Assembly: GCF_004027225.2 (NCBI RefSeq)
Contig: NC_044297.2
Location: forward strand, 2,207,569-2,271,568
DNA from: Strigops habroptila
Lineage: Eukaryota; Chordata; Aves; Psittaciformes; Psittacidae
Reading direction: 5' to 3'
DNA length: 64,000 nucleotides
The notes beneath the pieces were generated by a model. The model did no database searches. It was not told the origin of the DNA and saw nothing but the letters and a program-made list of their open reading frames with translations. Positions 28,401 to 37,582 of this stretch are shown one piece after another; the first letter of the stretch is position 1; each line of letters starts with the position of its first letter. The translations under genes and the position numbers were made by a program.

Positions 28401-31400
28401 CGTCCTGACTTGCACAAGCAGCCCTGGAATTGGGCCAGTGGGCAAGTCAGAGAATGCCAGTCAGTGCTTATCAAAGGACATGAAAGTGTTTACAAGAGAA
28501 CACAAAATGCTTTTCACACCACCTTGGCTGTTTATCATCTTTTGCTTGGCCACCTCTAAGCTTAAAAGCTGTTAAAGGCTGTTTGTTATGGCATGAGGTA
28601 GAGTTGCACAACTGGTTCCCCCTTGTGCTGCTCCAAAATCAATGGGGTTATAATAGAATAATATTCTACCAGAAGAGAAGAATAGAAATAGTTAGGAATC
28701 CCGTTAGGTAGTAATGAGGCAGCTTCCTTGTGGCTTTCCATATGCTTTGATTCTGATTAGTTCTTAAAAGCAACCACTTCTAAAGCAGTACTTGCAAGCT
28801 GTATAATAGAAGCTTTTGGGAAAGAAGAGGAGGAAAACTTCTCCACCCTGATTAGACCTTTCTTATTTGAAGCCTTGTTCATTCACGTTCGTGTGACTTA
28901 AAGTTCCTTTTGTTTGCAAGAGGCTCATCTATTTCAAAGAGATAAAAGCATCAAGGCAATTGCTGTGGAAAACCTGCCAAGCTGTTCTGCAGGCTTAAAT
29001 TAATCTTATTTTCTTTTCTACAAAAGTAGGGACTTGGAAGGTGTTTGTGCAGTGATCATAGTTGGTTGTTGGCCATTCTCTTTGGGAGACTAAACTTGTA
29101 ACCAAAGACTGAGGTTTTTAGAGCAGTAATAATGAAGTGGCATTCGCCTCACTGATCAGAACTGTTTTCTCACAAGCAGTAGTTCAAATTCCTTCCTTCT
29201 GAACAAGGAATTGTTTTGGTGCGGTTTGGGGTTTTTTGGGTTTTTTCCAAGCATGATCAAAGCAGTTGCTTGGATGGTTTCTCCTTTGCTTTTTTCGTCT
29301 ATTTGAACTTGCCAGACTGTGTTATTTTGAAGGGAGTTTGTTGATTCCATTAAAGATGAATAATGGAATGATGGCCAGCAGGAGCAGGGCACTGATTGTC
29401 CCCCTGTGCTGGGCATTCGAGGCAGCACCTCGAATCCCGTGTTCAGCTCTGGGCCCCTCACTGCAAGAGAGACATTGAGGTGCTGGAGCGGGGCCAGAGA
29501 AGGGCCCCGGAGCTGGTGCAGGGCCTGGAGCACAAGTGTGATGGGGAACGGCTGAGGGACCTGGGGGGGTTTAGTCTGGAGAAGAGAAGGCTCAGGGGGG
29601 ACCTTATCGCTCTCTGCAACTGCCTGGCAGGAGGATGGAGCCAGGAGGGGGCTGGTCTCTGCTCCCAAGGAACAAGGGATGGGGCAAGAGGAAACGGCCT
29701 CAAGCTGCCCCAGGGCAGGTTTAGATGGAGCTGAGGAACAATTCCTTCCCCAGAGGGTGCTCAGGCATTGGAACAGGCTGCCCAGGGCAGGGCTGGAGTC
29801 ACCGTCCCTGCAAGTGTTCACACCCCGTGTAGCCGAGGCCTCAGTGCCATGGGTCAGTGGTGGCCTTGGCACTGCTGGGGAATGGTTGGACTCAATGATC
29901 CCATATGGAGACAGGCTGAGAACATTGGGGCTGTTCAGCCTGGAGAAGAGAAGCTGTATGGAGACCTCAGAACAGCTTCCAGTGTCTGAAGGGGGCTACA
30001 AGGATGCTGGAGAGGGACCTTCATCAGGGACTGTAGTGATAGGACAAGGGGTGATGGGTTCAAACTGAAACAGGGGAAGTTCAGGTTGGAGATAAGGCAG
30101 AAGCTCTTCCCTGTGAGGGTGCTGAGGCGCTGGCACAGGGTGCCCAGAGCAGTGGTGAATGCCCCATCCCTGGCAGTGTTCAAGGCCAGGTTGGACAGAG
30201 CCTTGGGCGACATGGTCTAGTGTGAGGCATCCCTGACCATGACAGGGAGTTGGAACTGGATGAGCTTTAAGGTCCTTTCCAACCCAAACCATTCTCTGAT
30301 TCTATGATCTTAAAGGTCTTTTCCAACGCATATAATTCTATGATCCTATGAACTTGCTGCATGTTTTGATATCTGAATTGTTTTCTGTGGCACAAGAGAT
30401 TTCAGTTTTCTTTCCTTCACAGTTCAGTGGGGACTGCCAACGATTTCAGCTGCTGGAGTAATAGGAATGCTCAGCGCCGTTGTTGCTAGCATTATTGAAT
30501 CAATAGGAGATTACTATGCCTGTGCCAGGTTGTCTTGTGCTCCTCCTCCACCTATTCATGCAATAAACAGGTATGTCAAAAAAAAGGAAGTATTTTTCAG
30601 TGTGTTAAGCTACTTTTATGGAGTTTTCCTCCTTGGGATAAGACAGGAACATGCTCTGAGGTGGTATTTTACAATTTGGTCAAACAGAAGAGCCAAAGAT
30701 CTGAAGTTTAAGATAGAACTATCATGCTTAATAATTCTATAGCAAATGTAGCATTGGAAACCTACTCCTGTTCCTACTCCTATTCCTGCTGGAGTCTGTG
30801 GATGTTAATAGTACAGTGTCTACAGGGACAGAACTCTAAATCAGATCTGGAATTAGGGGAGCTTGTCTCATTCACCTGAAATGCAGTCCTAGAAATAAAG
30901 AGCAGCTCTTAGTTTGACTTAATTCACTCAGTTTAAGAAGGTGGGTATCTAAGGCATAGAAAACAGGACTCGAGTTGGGTTTCCATGTGTGTTGCAGCTT
31001 GAAATGTGAATTATCATAATTCATGTGGGACAGATGCTTAGCAGGCTCCCCATGCAGATGTAAAGCACCACCTGAAGTGAGTCTGCCCTAATACAAGTTT
31101 GCCTCTATTTTGTGTTTCCCTGTTTTTGATTTACAGAGGGATTTTTATTGAGGGTCTCTCCTGTGTCTTGGATGGAGTATTTGGGACGGGGAATGGATCA
31201 ACTTCTTCCAGCCCTAACATTGGTGTCTTGGGCATCACAAAGGTATGTGCTTTACCTTGGTTACTCAGTGATGTGAGTATTTTTATCTCCTCTAGTGGGT
31301 GGCTCATGCCATTTTCATGTTTCACAGCATGATCCTCTTCCAAGAAACCATACTATTTAGGACTTGGTGCAGAGAAACTTTACACAGTGTTCTCAGTTTA

Positions 31401-34400
31401 CCTGATGTGTCTGTACCAGCTCTTTTCTAATGGAAATGCACTCTAGAGAAAGACTTAAACAATCTTCTTTTTATTTAAAGGGCAGTTAGAAAACCTGCAT
31501 AAAGCAGATGATGCTAAATAAGCTATCCCTTTGAAAACCAAGATGGTATTCCAGGGCTCCAGGGGGTTTGAGTTGAGGCATAAACACAGTAAACTGTACA
31601 GAAATTGCTACTCTTTGGGATGTCTTGATTCTGAAAGCATCACTGGAGTACTGGCTGGTGTTAATGTCTCACTTGAACACACAATAAAATGCAACTTGAG
31701 GTCCTTGGGTTTAACTGGAACCTGTTGGAGTGAGCCCAGAGGAGGCCATGGAGCTGCTGCGAGGGCTGGAGCAGCTCTGCTCTGGAGCCAGGCTGAGAGA
31801 GCTGGGCTGGGGCAGCCTGGAGAAGAGAAGGCTCCTGAAGGGGAGACCTTAGAGCAGCTCCAGTGCCTAAAGGGGCTCCAGGAAACCTGGAGAGGGGCTT
31901 TGGACAAGGGATGGAGGGCCAGGACAAGGGGAATGGCTTTAACCTGCCAGAGGGGAGATTGGGATGAGCTCTGAGGCAGAAGCTCTTCCCTGTGAGGGTG
32001 CTGAGGCGCTGGCACAGGGTGCCCAGAGAAGCTGTGGCCGCCCCATCCCTGGCAGTGTTCAAGGCCAGGTTGGACACAGGGGCTTGGGGCAACCTGCTCT
32101 AGTGGAAGGTGTCCCTGCCCGTGGCAGGGGGTTGGAACTGGAGGAGCTTTAAGCTCCCTTCAACCCAAACCAGTTGAAAGATTCTATGATTTATCTATCT
32201 CTGCTGACACTACAGTCAAGGTAACTTCAAAGTTAAATGCACCCTCAGTGTTTGTTTCCATCATGGTAGGTTTTTAAGGCCCTGAGCATTGTTAGGGAAT
32301 TATATACTTTTGGAGGTGCTACTTAGCAAAAAATCAAAGCAGGAGTTGCTTAGAAATCTTGAGGAGTTGCTTTGTTCACATGTGGGACTGGATGTGTGCT
32401 TGAATGCTTTGCTGAACCGGGAGACCTTGGACTGCAGACAGATTTGCTTGGTACTGTTAACTTAACCTTGTTTAGAAACTACCAGCAAGATCAGTAAGAG
32501 TAATTTATGTTGTAAATAGGTACATTTTGTTGCAGATTTCACTGGGAAGCTGTAAATCTTCCTGTGTACAAGATAGAAAAAATATCTGACAATAACTCAT
32601 CCCTCTGACTTAATCCAATAAAGATGATGAATTCCTCTTCAGCCATTTTTTGTCTTGCACAAAGGCTGATTCTGTTCAGTTTTAGGGTGGAATATAAATA
32701 CTAATAGCACCATCTGCTGACCTTACAGGCTTCATTCGGTTGGTGATGGAAATTTCCTAGAAGAAATTTCCCTTAGCAAAATCCTGAAATAAAGGTTTGT
32801 TCTGTTCTGCTTCCTCTCTGTTGTTACTTCATAGGAGTGGATATGAATGAACAGCACTTATTTATTCACAGTCCACAGCAAGCAGTGTACATTTTGCTTT
32901 GGAACAATGGAAAATGAATGTTAAACTGGCAGCTGTTCCAGAGAACAGAGTTAACTACAGTCTGCTCTGTTCAGAGCACATGATGGAAAGTGAATATGCC
33001 TTATCCAGAATGGCACAGCTGGATGGCTCTGCTCCAGTGTTTTGTCTTGTTTTCCTGTCTGCATGCTCATTCCTAAAAACCTCATACTTTTCAACTTTGA
33101 TTTACATCAAAATAGATGTCTGGCATGGAGATACTCTGCTGTTGATTTGGCAGAGGAAAACCTTTAGTGAGTAGAGAGTCCTGGTGATCCTGTTAGGCCA
33201 GTGCAACATTTGGGAAAGCATTTACCTCCTTTGAAATTAGTATATGATTACACTTAGAATTTAAATTGGAGGCTTCAGCTGGATGTAAATAGTGCAAAGC
33301 CTTTGAGTTAGGCTCCTTTATTTGATGAGAGGAGAATCAGTAAAGTCTGATTAGTTGGGGCAAAAGCCTAGGCAGCTTATGCCAAAGTGTTGGTGATGAA
33401 ATGGATACTCTGATAAGGTACCAGGTACCATATCATGCACTCCAAAGTAATCACATAAAGTGTGTCCCTGAGTGCCTGGGAATAAATAGATAGTTTGAGC
33501 TAAAAACTCACCAGGATGCTTTCAGTAGCTTCCAAAAGGAGCTTAATTTGTTTGCCTTGTAGTGGTTCAGCATTTGCATAAATAAATGTCGCTGTCATGT
33601 GGATGCTTTAAAGAATCTGGCTGTTTCATGCAGGAAGATAATTTTAGAGCAAGGTACTGGTGGTCCTAAGGAAAGGAGTATATTTTTATAAAGTAGAGAA
33701 AGATGCAAGCTAAATTCTGTTGTTATTCAAGTGAACACCCTGATTTACTGGTGTAGCTTCTGTTTGTAGCGGAACATATCTCACCTGACAGTTAAATAGT
33801 GAAGATGGGGGATAGATGGTGAATGCTCCATCTCTGGTGGTGTTCAAGGCCAGGTTGGATGAGTCTTGGAGCAACCTGGTCTAGTGGAAGGGCTCCCTGC
33901 CTGTGGCAGGGGGTTGGAAATGGATGACCATAAGGTCCTTTCCAATCCAAACCATTCTATGATTAACAAATTTGTATCTACTTCTCTTCATATGTTTTAA
34001 TGGGAGACCTACAAAGGGCTTTGCTAGAAACCACCTTACCAGCGTAACAGGTTGGTTTGGTTTGGTTTTGTCCCTGGGGCACGTCTTATGAATCATAGAA
34101 TCCCAGCCTGGTTTGGGTTAGAAGGAACCTTAAAGCTCCTCCAGCTCCAACCCCTGCCACGGGCAGGGACACCTTCCACTAGAGCAGGTTGCTCCAAGCC
34201 CCTGTGTCCAACCTGGCCTTGAACACTGCCAGGGATGGGGCAGCCACAGCTTCTCTGGGCACCCTGTGCCAGCGCCTCAGCACCCTCACAGGGAAGAGCT
34301 TCTGCCTCAGAGCTCATCTCAATCTCCCCTCTGGCAGGTTAAAGCCATTCCCCTTGTCCTGTCCCTACAGGCCCTTGTCCAAAGCCCCTCTCCAGGTTCC

Positions 34401-37400
34401 TCACAGCCCCCTTTAGGTATTGGAAGCCTGATACAATTGCATACTATGAAAATATCAACCCTTCAGGTTTATCAATGACCACTACAACATTGTGCCAGAG
34501 AAATACTGCCAAAGTTTGGATGCTTAAAATAAAAATGGGAAGTGCAGGCGTTTGGTTTCAGAGCATTAGCACAGCCATGATTTGCATATGAAGCAAATTC
34601 ACTTCTGATCTCAAAGAGGGATGTTATAAAATCAGTTGATAATCTCTGTCTAGAAAGCCTGCATCCAGTGAACTCTGTGGTAGGTAACTAATTCCTACAT
34701 TCTTGTGTAAAAGGGCAGCAACACATGGATTTGTTCTCTTTTGCTTTTCATTTGCATTACAATGGATGTTTGCCATCTCCTTGTTATGAGCTGTTTGTTT
34801 TCTTTATGGGGCTGCACCACATTTCATGCTAACTGTGGCTATAGCAGTTACAGATGGTTTTAAAGACTTGATGTTAAGGGAAACAAAATCAAACAAAGTT
34901 ATGTTATAACTGGAGTGCAGCCATGTTTCAGCTGAGCCCTCCAAGACTTTTGCCAATGCTCTACAGCCTGTGTTATAACACAACCAAAAAGCTTGCAGTT
35001 TGAAATGCAGGAAAGAAGAATAGAATGAAATGCAAGGCATCAAGTTGGACTAAATGTGGATTCTTTTCCTGTGTCCTTTCCCTTTTGTTCTGCTGCAGGT
35101 TGGAAGTCGCAGGGTCATTCAGTATGGGGCAGCCTTCATGCTCCTGCTTGGGATGGTTGGCAAGTTCAGCGCTCTCTTTGCGTCGCTGCCTGACCCCGTG
35201 CTTGGTGCCCTCTTCTGCACTCTCTTTGGTAACGTATGTTTTTTGCTCCTCTGTGTACTGCATGGCCAGACCTTTAGTGCTGTTTTAGATGTATGTTGCC
35301 ATCTTTTTGTTGAAGAATAAGACTATCTAAAAGCTGGGACTTGTTTTCTCTTTACTTAGGGATGATCACAGCCGTGGGTCTGTCTAACCTCCAGTTCATC
35401 GACTTAAATTCTTCTCGGAACCTGTTTGTACTTGGATTTTCCATTTTCTTTGGACTTGTCCTTCCAAGCTATCTCAAACAAAATCCACTGGTCACAGGTA
35501 AGTGTTTCTGCCCATTTACACAAAGCATACTTTTATCTCGTACTCCTGTGTGAAGTACATACGAGTACAAAGTAACCTAAAAGGTAAATAAGAGAAAAAC
35601 CAGAGTAACATGGAGTCAGTAAAAGCTCCAGATAAGAAGGGAGGTGTGTTCAGAGGAGAATTAATTGAGATGCTGAGACCTGAATTGAATGTTTCCATGG
35701 GATACATCTGAAGTTGTCCTGCTTTCTCTGGATATGACTACAGAGCAATGGAAGGAGGCGATCGCCAGCTGGACTGGAAGAAAGACTGAAAGGGTGAATC
35801 TGAGTTGTAAATGGTCTTAAAAGAATAAGGGGAAATACCAAGGTGGAGCTTGGAGGCTGGGAATTTGTTTGGGATTTTATCACTGCAGACATGTGTTCTG
35901 AATTTTAATAAACTCAGCTTCAGACTTTGGGCCAAATTCTTGCCCAAGGAAGTTGTGAATGCCCCATCCAGGCCAGGTTGGATGGGCCTTGGTCTAGTGG
36001 AAGGTGTCATGGCAGGGGATTGGAACCAAATGATCTTAAGGTCCTTCCCAACCCAAACCATTCTGTGATTCAGTTATAGTTTTGGTGAGTTTATGGAGAA
36101 GGTTTGCTATTTTAATACTACCTTCTCTATAGTGGTCATGTCCTCAAAGGAGGGCTCTCTACAGGAATACTGGAATTGTTTGGGGTTTGATTTTTAAGGG
36201 AAATATTAACTAACTTTTTATAGCTATCTCTTCAGAACCAGCTATAAGAGCATATCTAACCTATTTCAAGTTGTTCAGAAAAGTAGATCATTCAGGCAGA
36301 GTTAGGTAATGATGTATTAATGCAATGTTCTTCTCCAAAGTCTTGCCCTTTCAAAAGGTGAAGGTTTATAAAAGGAATTACTTCAGTCCACAGGATTTTA
36401 CATTATGAGTGTTTCTCCTTTTTTCCATTTTGTAGCTTTCCATTTAATTTAAATGAAGCAGTTGCCTGCAGTAGAAACTAAAAGGGCATTGCATGACATT
36501 TGCATAAGCAATGAAAGCTCACGGAGTTACACTTTGGGAAAGAAGGGGTCCCTGTGGTGGACTACATTAGGTGAAGGTTCATCTGCATCTATTCCCAGGT
36601 GGTTTTAAGGATCCTACTTGAGCAAAACCCTCAGTGAACTCAGTAGCAAGTTTTCCCTTTGTGTACATCAGTAGGACATGTATATGTGTGATAAAAAAAT
36701 GGAATTCTTAATGTTTTTCCCTGTTCTTGTAGGCATAGCAGGCATCGATCAAGTCCTAAACGTCCTTCTCACTACAGCCATGTTTGTCGGTGGCTGCGTT
36801 GCGTTTATTTTGGATAACACCATTCCAGGTCAGTCTTGTTACCTGAGATAACATCTGCCTTTCTGAATGGAGGTAGCACAGCATTCCATGGAGGCAGGAG
36901 ATGAGGAAGAGGGTAGTGCTTTTGTTGTTGACTTGTTCAACACCTCGAGCAGACTGCTTATCACCCACGTGCCTCAGTTTCCTTGAGAACGCTTGGTTAA
37001 GGTCTTCATCTTACTAAACATGTAAAATAGCTGATAAAAATCAAACCAGAATAGTCATCTTCAGAAGACTGTTACTTTAAATACTTTAAAGATCCAAACC
37101 TGCTTCCATTCAAGAGGAAAACTTTGCCTCAACTTTCAGTTACAAAATAAAACAGATAATAGCCACTTCCAATAAACATTTTTCCTCCTCTTCCTGCCTC
37201 TTTGAGGAGTCTGGAAGATCTTTCCACTGCTTCACTGACCACGGTGTCTGACACTTGGGGTCTTCTTTCTTCTCTTAACCTCTACTATATATGTGTGTGT
37301 TTACATGAAGGTACTCACATATGTGTTTTTTTCCCCTTTTGACTTCTAGGAAGCCCTGAAGAAAGGGGAATACGGAAATGGAAGAAAGGGGTTGGGAAAG

Positions 37401-37582
37401 GAAGCAAGTCACTGGATGGCATGGAAACATACGATTTGCCTTTTGGCATGAACTTTATTAAGAAATACAGGTGTTTCAGCTTCCTGCCCATCAGCCCAAC
37501 CTTCATGGGTTACACGTGGAAAGGCTTCAGGAAAAGCAGTAACTGCAGGAGTTCAGATGAAGACTCAGAAGCTACAGTATAG
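7317..37582 (+). CDS. SLC23A2: SLC23A2, sodium-dependent vitamin C transporter 2 (SVCT2), spliced from 15 coding exons
   Basis: This gene encodes a plasma-membrane Na+-coupled L-ascorbate importer of the nucleobase-ascorbate transporter (NAT/SLC23) family. The 15 exons listed separately join without a frame break into 649 residues, close to the roughly 650 of mammalian SVCT2, and every intron is GT-AG. Visible hallmarks are the QH pair of the first membrane region (Q107-H108, across an exon junction), two sequons in the extracellular loop (N187 and N195), E392 and D396 in the ESIGDYYA segment, and the NAT signature [10 protein letters not shown] at 442-451. Acidic and basic cytoplasmic tails flank the membrane core. 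The start at 7317 matches the family N-terminus [10 protein letters not shown] and has A at -3 and G at +4. An in-frame ATG at 7290 would add nine residues but has T at -3. No stop or frameshift is seen. SLC23A1 is less likely because the N-terminal tail is SVCT2-like. Confidence 0.97.
7624..8665 (-). mobile_element. Long antisense CR1 LINE with part of ORF2
   Basis: About 1.04 kb, the longest copy in the window. It starts with the reversed 3' terminus, carries an internal deletion near 7754 relative to the other copies, and reaches into the reverse-transcriptase coding part. Confidence 0.9.
8321..8647 (-). pseudogene. Remains of CR1 reverse transcriptase
   Basis: On the - strand, 108 codons read as the LINE reverse-transcriptase core: [17 protein letters not shown], then [14 protein letters not shown] and SSVISGVPQ. 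The usual FADD catalytic motif reads LAND, so an aspartate is lost. The protein is a fragment and cannot be active. Confidence 0.85.
9077..9175 (+). CDS. SLC23A2: SLC23A2 coding exon 2
   Basis: Residues 36-68, phase 0 at both ends, reading [11 protein letters not shown] through to the [15 protein letters not shown] block. The acceptor is TTGAAG and the donor GTACGT. It continues the cytoplasmic N-terminal tail, which is strongly conserved in SVCT2. Confidence 0.95.
9776..10158 (+). mobile_element. CR1 LINE 3' part, second subfamily
   Basis: Starts GGGACCTGGGGGGTTTAGTC and ends TTTCTGTGATTCAATG. It differs from the commoner subfamily and matches the copies at about 29399 and 48210. Confidence 0.88.
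11160..11215. repeat. AT-rich tandem repeat
   Basis: Several imperfect copies of AAGGTATAT(A/C)TAA within an SLC23A2 intron. Confidence 0.7.
11585..11711 (+). mobile_element. CR1 LINE 3' fragment
   Basis: Sense copy of about 125 bp ending in AACCAGTCTATGATA. Confidence 0.85.
11905..12190 (-). mobile_element. CR1 LINE internal fragment
   Basis: Antisense and lacking the 3' terminus. It matches the internal part of the long copy at 7624-8665. Confidence 0.85.
13808..13924 (+). CDS. SLC23A2: SLC23A2 coding exon 3
   Basis: Residues 69-107, phase 0 at both ends. It runs from [14 protein letters not shown] to [14 protein letters not shown], which enters the first membrane segment. The final Q107 is the Q of the family QH motif. 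Donor GTATGT. Confidence 0.96.
13925..15264 (+). other. SLC23A2: SLC23A2 intron
   Basis: A GT-AG intron. It contains a 25-bp imperfect tandem duplication at about 14685-14735. A CR1 3' end (about 15138-15226) stops only about 39 nt before the next acceptor. Confidence 0.9.
15138..15226 (+). mobile_element. CR1 LINE 3' end
   Basis: About 90 bp of the second subfamily (GGTTGGACTTGATGATCTTA), ending 39 nt before SLC23A2 coding exon 4. Confidence 0.85.
15265..15422 (+). CDS. SLC23A2: SLC23A2 coding exon 4
   Basis: Residues 108-159 plus two bases of R160. It starts [20 protein letters not shown] and ends in the [11 protein letters not shown] membrane segment. H108 completes the QH motif. Acceptor TTCACAG, donor GTGAGG. 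Confidence 0.96.
16418..16707 (+). mobile_element. CR1 LINE 3' fragment
   Basis: Sense copy of about 290 bp ending CCAGGCTGGGATTCTGTG. Confidence 0.9.
18547..18702 (-). mobile_element. CR1 LINE 3' fragment
   Basis: Antisense, about 155 bp. It lacks the last bases of the reversed terminus. Confidence 0.85.
20226..20314 (+). CDS. SLC23A2: SLC23A2 coding exon 5
   Basis: Completes R160 and codes through T189, then gives one base of D190. It reads [18 protein letters not shown], then a loop ending KCNNT with the first N-glycosylation sequon (N187). Acceptor CCACCAG, donor GTAATT. Confidence 0.96.
20315..21780 (+). other. SLC23A2: SLC23A2 intron with a G-quadruplex-like run
   Basis: A GT-AG intron without CR1. 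A run of four G-tracts lies at about 20491-20511, some 180 nt after the donor. Otherwise nothing recognised. Confidence 0.9.
20491..20511 (+). repeat. G-quadruplex-type motif
   Basis: Four G-tracts of 7, 4, 4 and 3 separated by single T residues, on the + (transcript) strand of an SLC23A2 intron. Confidence 0.7.
21781..21851 (+). CDS. SLC23A2: SLC23A2 coding exon 6
   Basis: Residues 190-213, the extracellular loop reading [18 protein letters not shown]. It carries the second sequon (N195-G-T). It starts with two bases of D190 and ends in phase 0 before GTAATG. Confidence 0.96.
21852..23007 (+). other. SLC23A2: SLC23A2 intron
   Basis: A GT-AG intron. A possible antisense tRNA-derived SINE remnant lies at about 22665-22785 (separate entry). 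Confidence 0.9.
22665..22785 (-). mobile_element. Possible tRNA-derived SINE remnant
   Basis: On the - strand it reads like a tRNA-type head: an A-box-like TAGTTGTGTGG, then a B-box-like CTGGGTTCCAGGC about 45 nt later, comparable to MIR/CORE-SINE heads. It is old and diverged, and family assignment is not possible by eye. Confidence 0.4.
23008..23189 (+). CDS. SLC23A2: SLC23A2 coding exon 7
   Basis: Residues 214-273 plus two bases of L274. It reads [20 protein letters not shown], then [20 protein letters not shown], two membrane segments. Donor GTAAGT directly after ATGTT. Confidence 0.97.
23190..26132 (+). other. SLC23A2: SLC23A2 intron
   Basis: A 2.9-kb GT-AG intron with one CR1 3' fragment at about 24855-24958 (+). 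The acceptor has a long C/T tract. Otherwise nothing recognised. Confidence 0.9.
24855..24958 (+). mobile_element. CR1 LINE 3' end
   Basis: Sense fragment of about 105 bp ending CCATCCTATGATTCC. Confidence 0.85.
26133..26253 (+). CDS. SLC23A2: SLC23A2 coding exon 8
   Basis: Residues 274-314, reading [20 protein letters not shown], then a basic loop [18 protein letters not shown]. Ends in phase 0 before GTAAGT. Confidence 0.97.
26254..27147 (+). other. SLC23A2: SLC23A2 intron
   Basis: A GT-AG intron with one CR1 3' fragment at about 26453-26601 (+). Confidence 0.9.
26453..26601 (+). mobile_element. CR1 LINE 3' end
   Basis: Sense fragment of about 150 bp ending CACTCTGTGATTCTGTGG. Confidence 0.85.
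27148..27304 (+). CDS. SLC23A2: SLC23A2 coding exon 9
   Basis: Residues 315-366 plus one base of F367. It reads [20 protein letters not shown], then a loop with [20 protein letters not shown]. Acceptor TTTCACAG, donor GTAAGT. Confidence 0.97.
27605..28172 (+). mobile_element. CR1 LINE, about 570 bp
   Basis: Sense copy from GGTGGTGACTCTCCCCCTCT to AACCAGGCTGGGATGCAG. It carries the unusual ACTTTTCCC in place of GGGTGCCC, shared with the copy at 53628-54326. Confidence 0.9.
29399..30350 (+). mobile_element. Nested CR1 pair
   Basis: The outer, second-subfamily copy runs from about 29399 to 29898 and resumes at about 30307-30350 (TTAAAGGTCTTTTCCAAC). A second CR1 (about 29903-30306) is inserted in its 3' end, in the same orientation. 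Confidence 0.85.
30423..30570 (+). CDS. SLC23A2: SLC23A2 coding exon 10
   Basis: Residues 367-415 plus two bases of R416. It includes the membrane segment [20 protein letters not shown] with E392 and D396, polar residues in the substrate/ion region of NAT transporters. Donor GTATGT. Confidence 0.97.
30571..31136 (+). other. SLC23A2: SLC23A2 intron
   Basis: A 566-bp GT-AG intron with nothing recognised beyond a short imperfect CCTACTCCTGTT-like tandem at about 30760-30790. Confidence 0.9.
31137..31242 (+). CDS. SLC23A2: SLC23A2 coding exon 11 (NAT signature)
   Basis: Residues 416-451. It ends with the family signature [10 protein letters not shown] (442-451), which lines the substrate path in NAT proteins. 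Acceptor TTTACAG, donor GTATGT, phase 0. Confidence 0.97.
31722..32190 (+). mobile_element. CR1 LINE, about 470 bp
   Basis: Sense copy from GTTGGAGTGAGCCCAGAGGA to AAAGATTCTATGATTT. Confidence 0.9.
33806..33964 (+). mobile_element. CR1 LINE 3' end
   Basis: A diverged sense copy ending AAACCATTCTATGATT. Confidence 0.85.
34091..34427 (-). mobile_element. CR1 LINE 3' part
   Basis: Antisense, about 335 bp, starting ATCATAGAATCCCAGCCTGG. Confidence 0.9.
35099..35228 (+). CDS. SLC23A2: SLC23A2 coding exon 12
   Basis: Residues 452-494 plus one base of G495. It reads [20 protein letters not shown] and [15 protein letters not shown], two membrane segments. The donor is GTAACG, a weaker form. Confidence 0.96.
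35229..35359 (+). other. SLC23A2: Short SLC23A2 intron (131 bp)
   Basis: The smallest intron of the gene, with donor GTAACG and acceptor TACTTAG. Confidence 0.93.
35360..35497 (+). CDS. SLC23A2: SLC23A2 coding exon 13
   Basis: Residues 495-540 plus one base of G541. It reads [20 protein letters not shown], then [18 protein letters not shown]. Donor GTAAGT. Confidence 0.97.
35498..36732 (+). other. SLC23A2: SLC23A2 intron
   Basis: A GT-AG intron with one short CR1 fragment at about 35940-36071 (+). Confidence 0.9.
35940..36071 (+). mobile_element. CR1 LINE 3' end
   Basis: A diverged sense fragment with internal deletions, ending ACCATTCTGTGATTC. Confidence 0.8.
36733..36828 (+). CDS. SLC23A2: SLC23A2 coding exon 14
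   Basis: Residues 541-572 plus one base of G573. It contains [20 protein letters not shown], the last membrane segment, then ILDNTIP. Donor GTCAGT. Confidence 0.96.
36829..37349 (+). other. SLC23A2: SLC23A2 intron
   Basis: A 521-bp GT-AG intron. A short stretch at about 36968-36985 (GTGCCTCAGTTTCCTT) resembles the 3' part of ancient MIR/L2 repeats, but is too short to call. Confidence 0.88.
37350..37582 (+). CDS. SLC23A2: SLC23A2 coding exon 15 (C-terminus)
   Basis: Residues 573-649 and the TAG stop. It is a basic cytoplasmic tail reading [20 protein letters not shown], then [16 protein letters not shown] and an acidic [10 protein letters not shown] end. The acceptor is ACTTCTAG. Confidence 0.97.

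Larger units (their letters stand above)
27305..30422 (+). other. SLC23A2: SLC23A2 intron rich in CR1
   Basis: A 3.1-kb GT-AG intron. About 1.5 kb is CR1: about 27605-28172 (+), and a nested pair at about 29399-30350 (+) that ends some 70 nt before the acceptor. Confidence 0.9.
31243..35098 (+). other. SLC23A2: SLC23A2 intron
   Basis: A 3.9-kb GT-AG intron with CR1 at about 31722-32190 (+), 33806-33964 (+) and 34091-34427 (-). The rest is featureless to me. Confidence 0.9.

Noticed and set aside
29156..29872. A 238-codon open frame on the - strand
   Set aside because: It is antisense CR1 (outer copy of the nested pair) extended by chance into intron.
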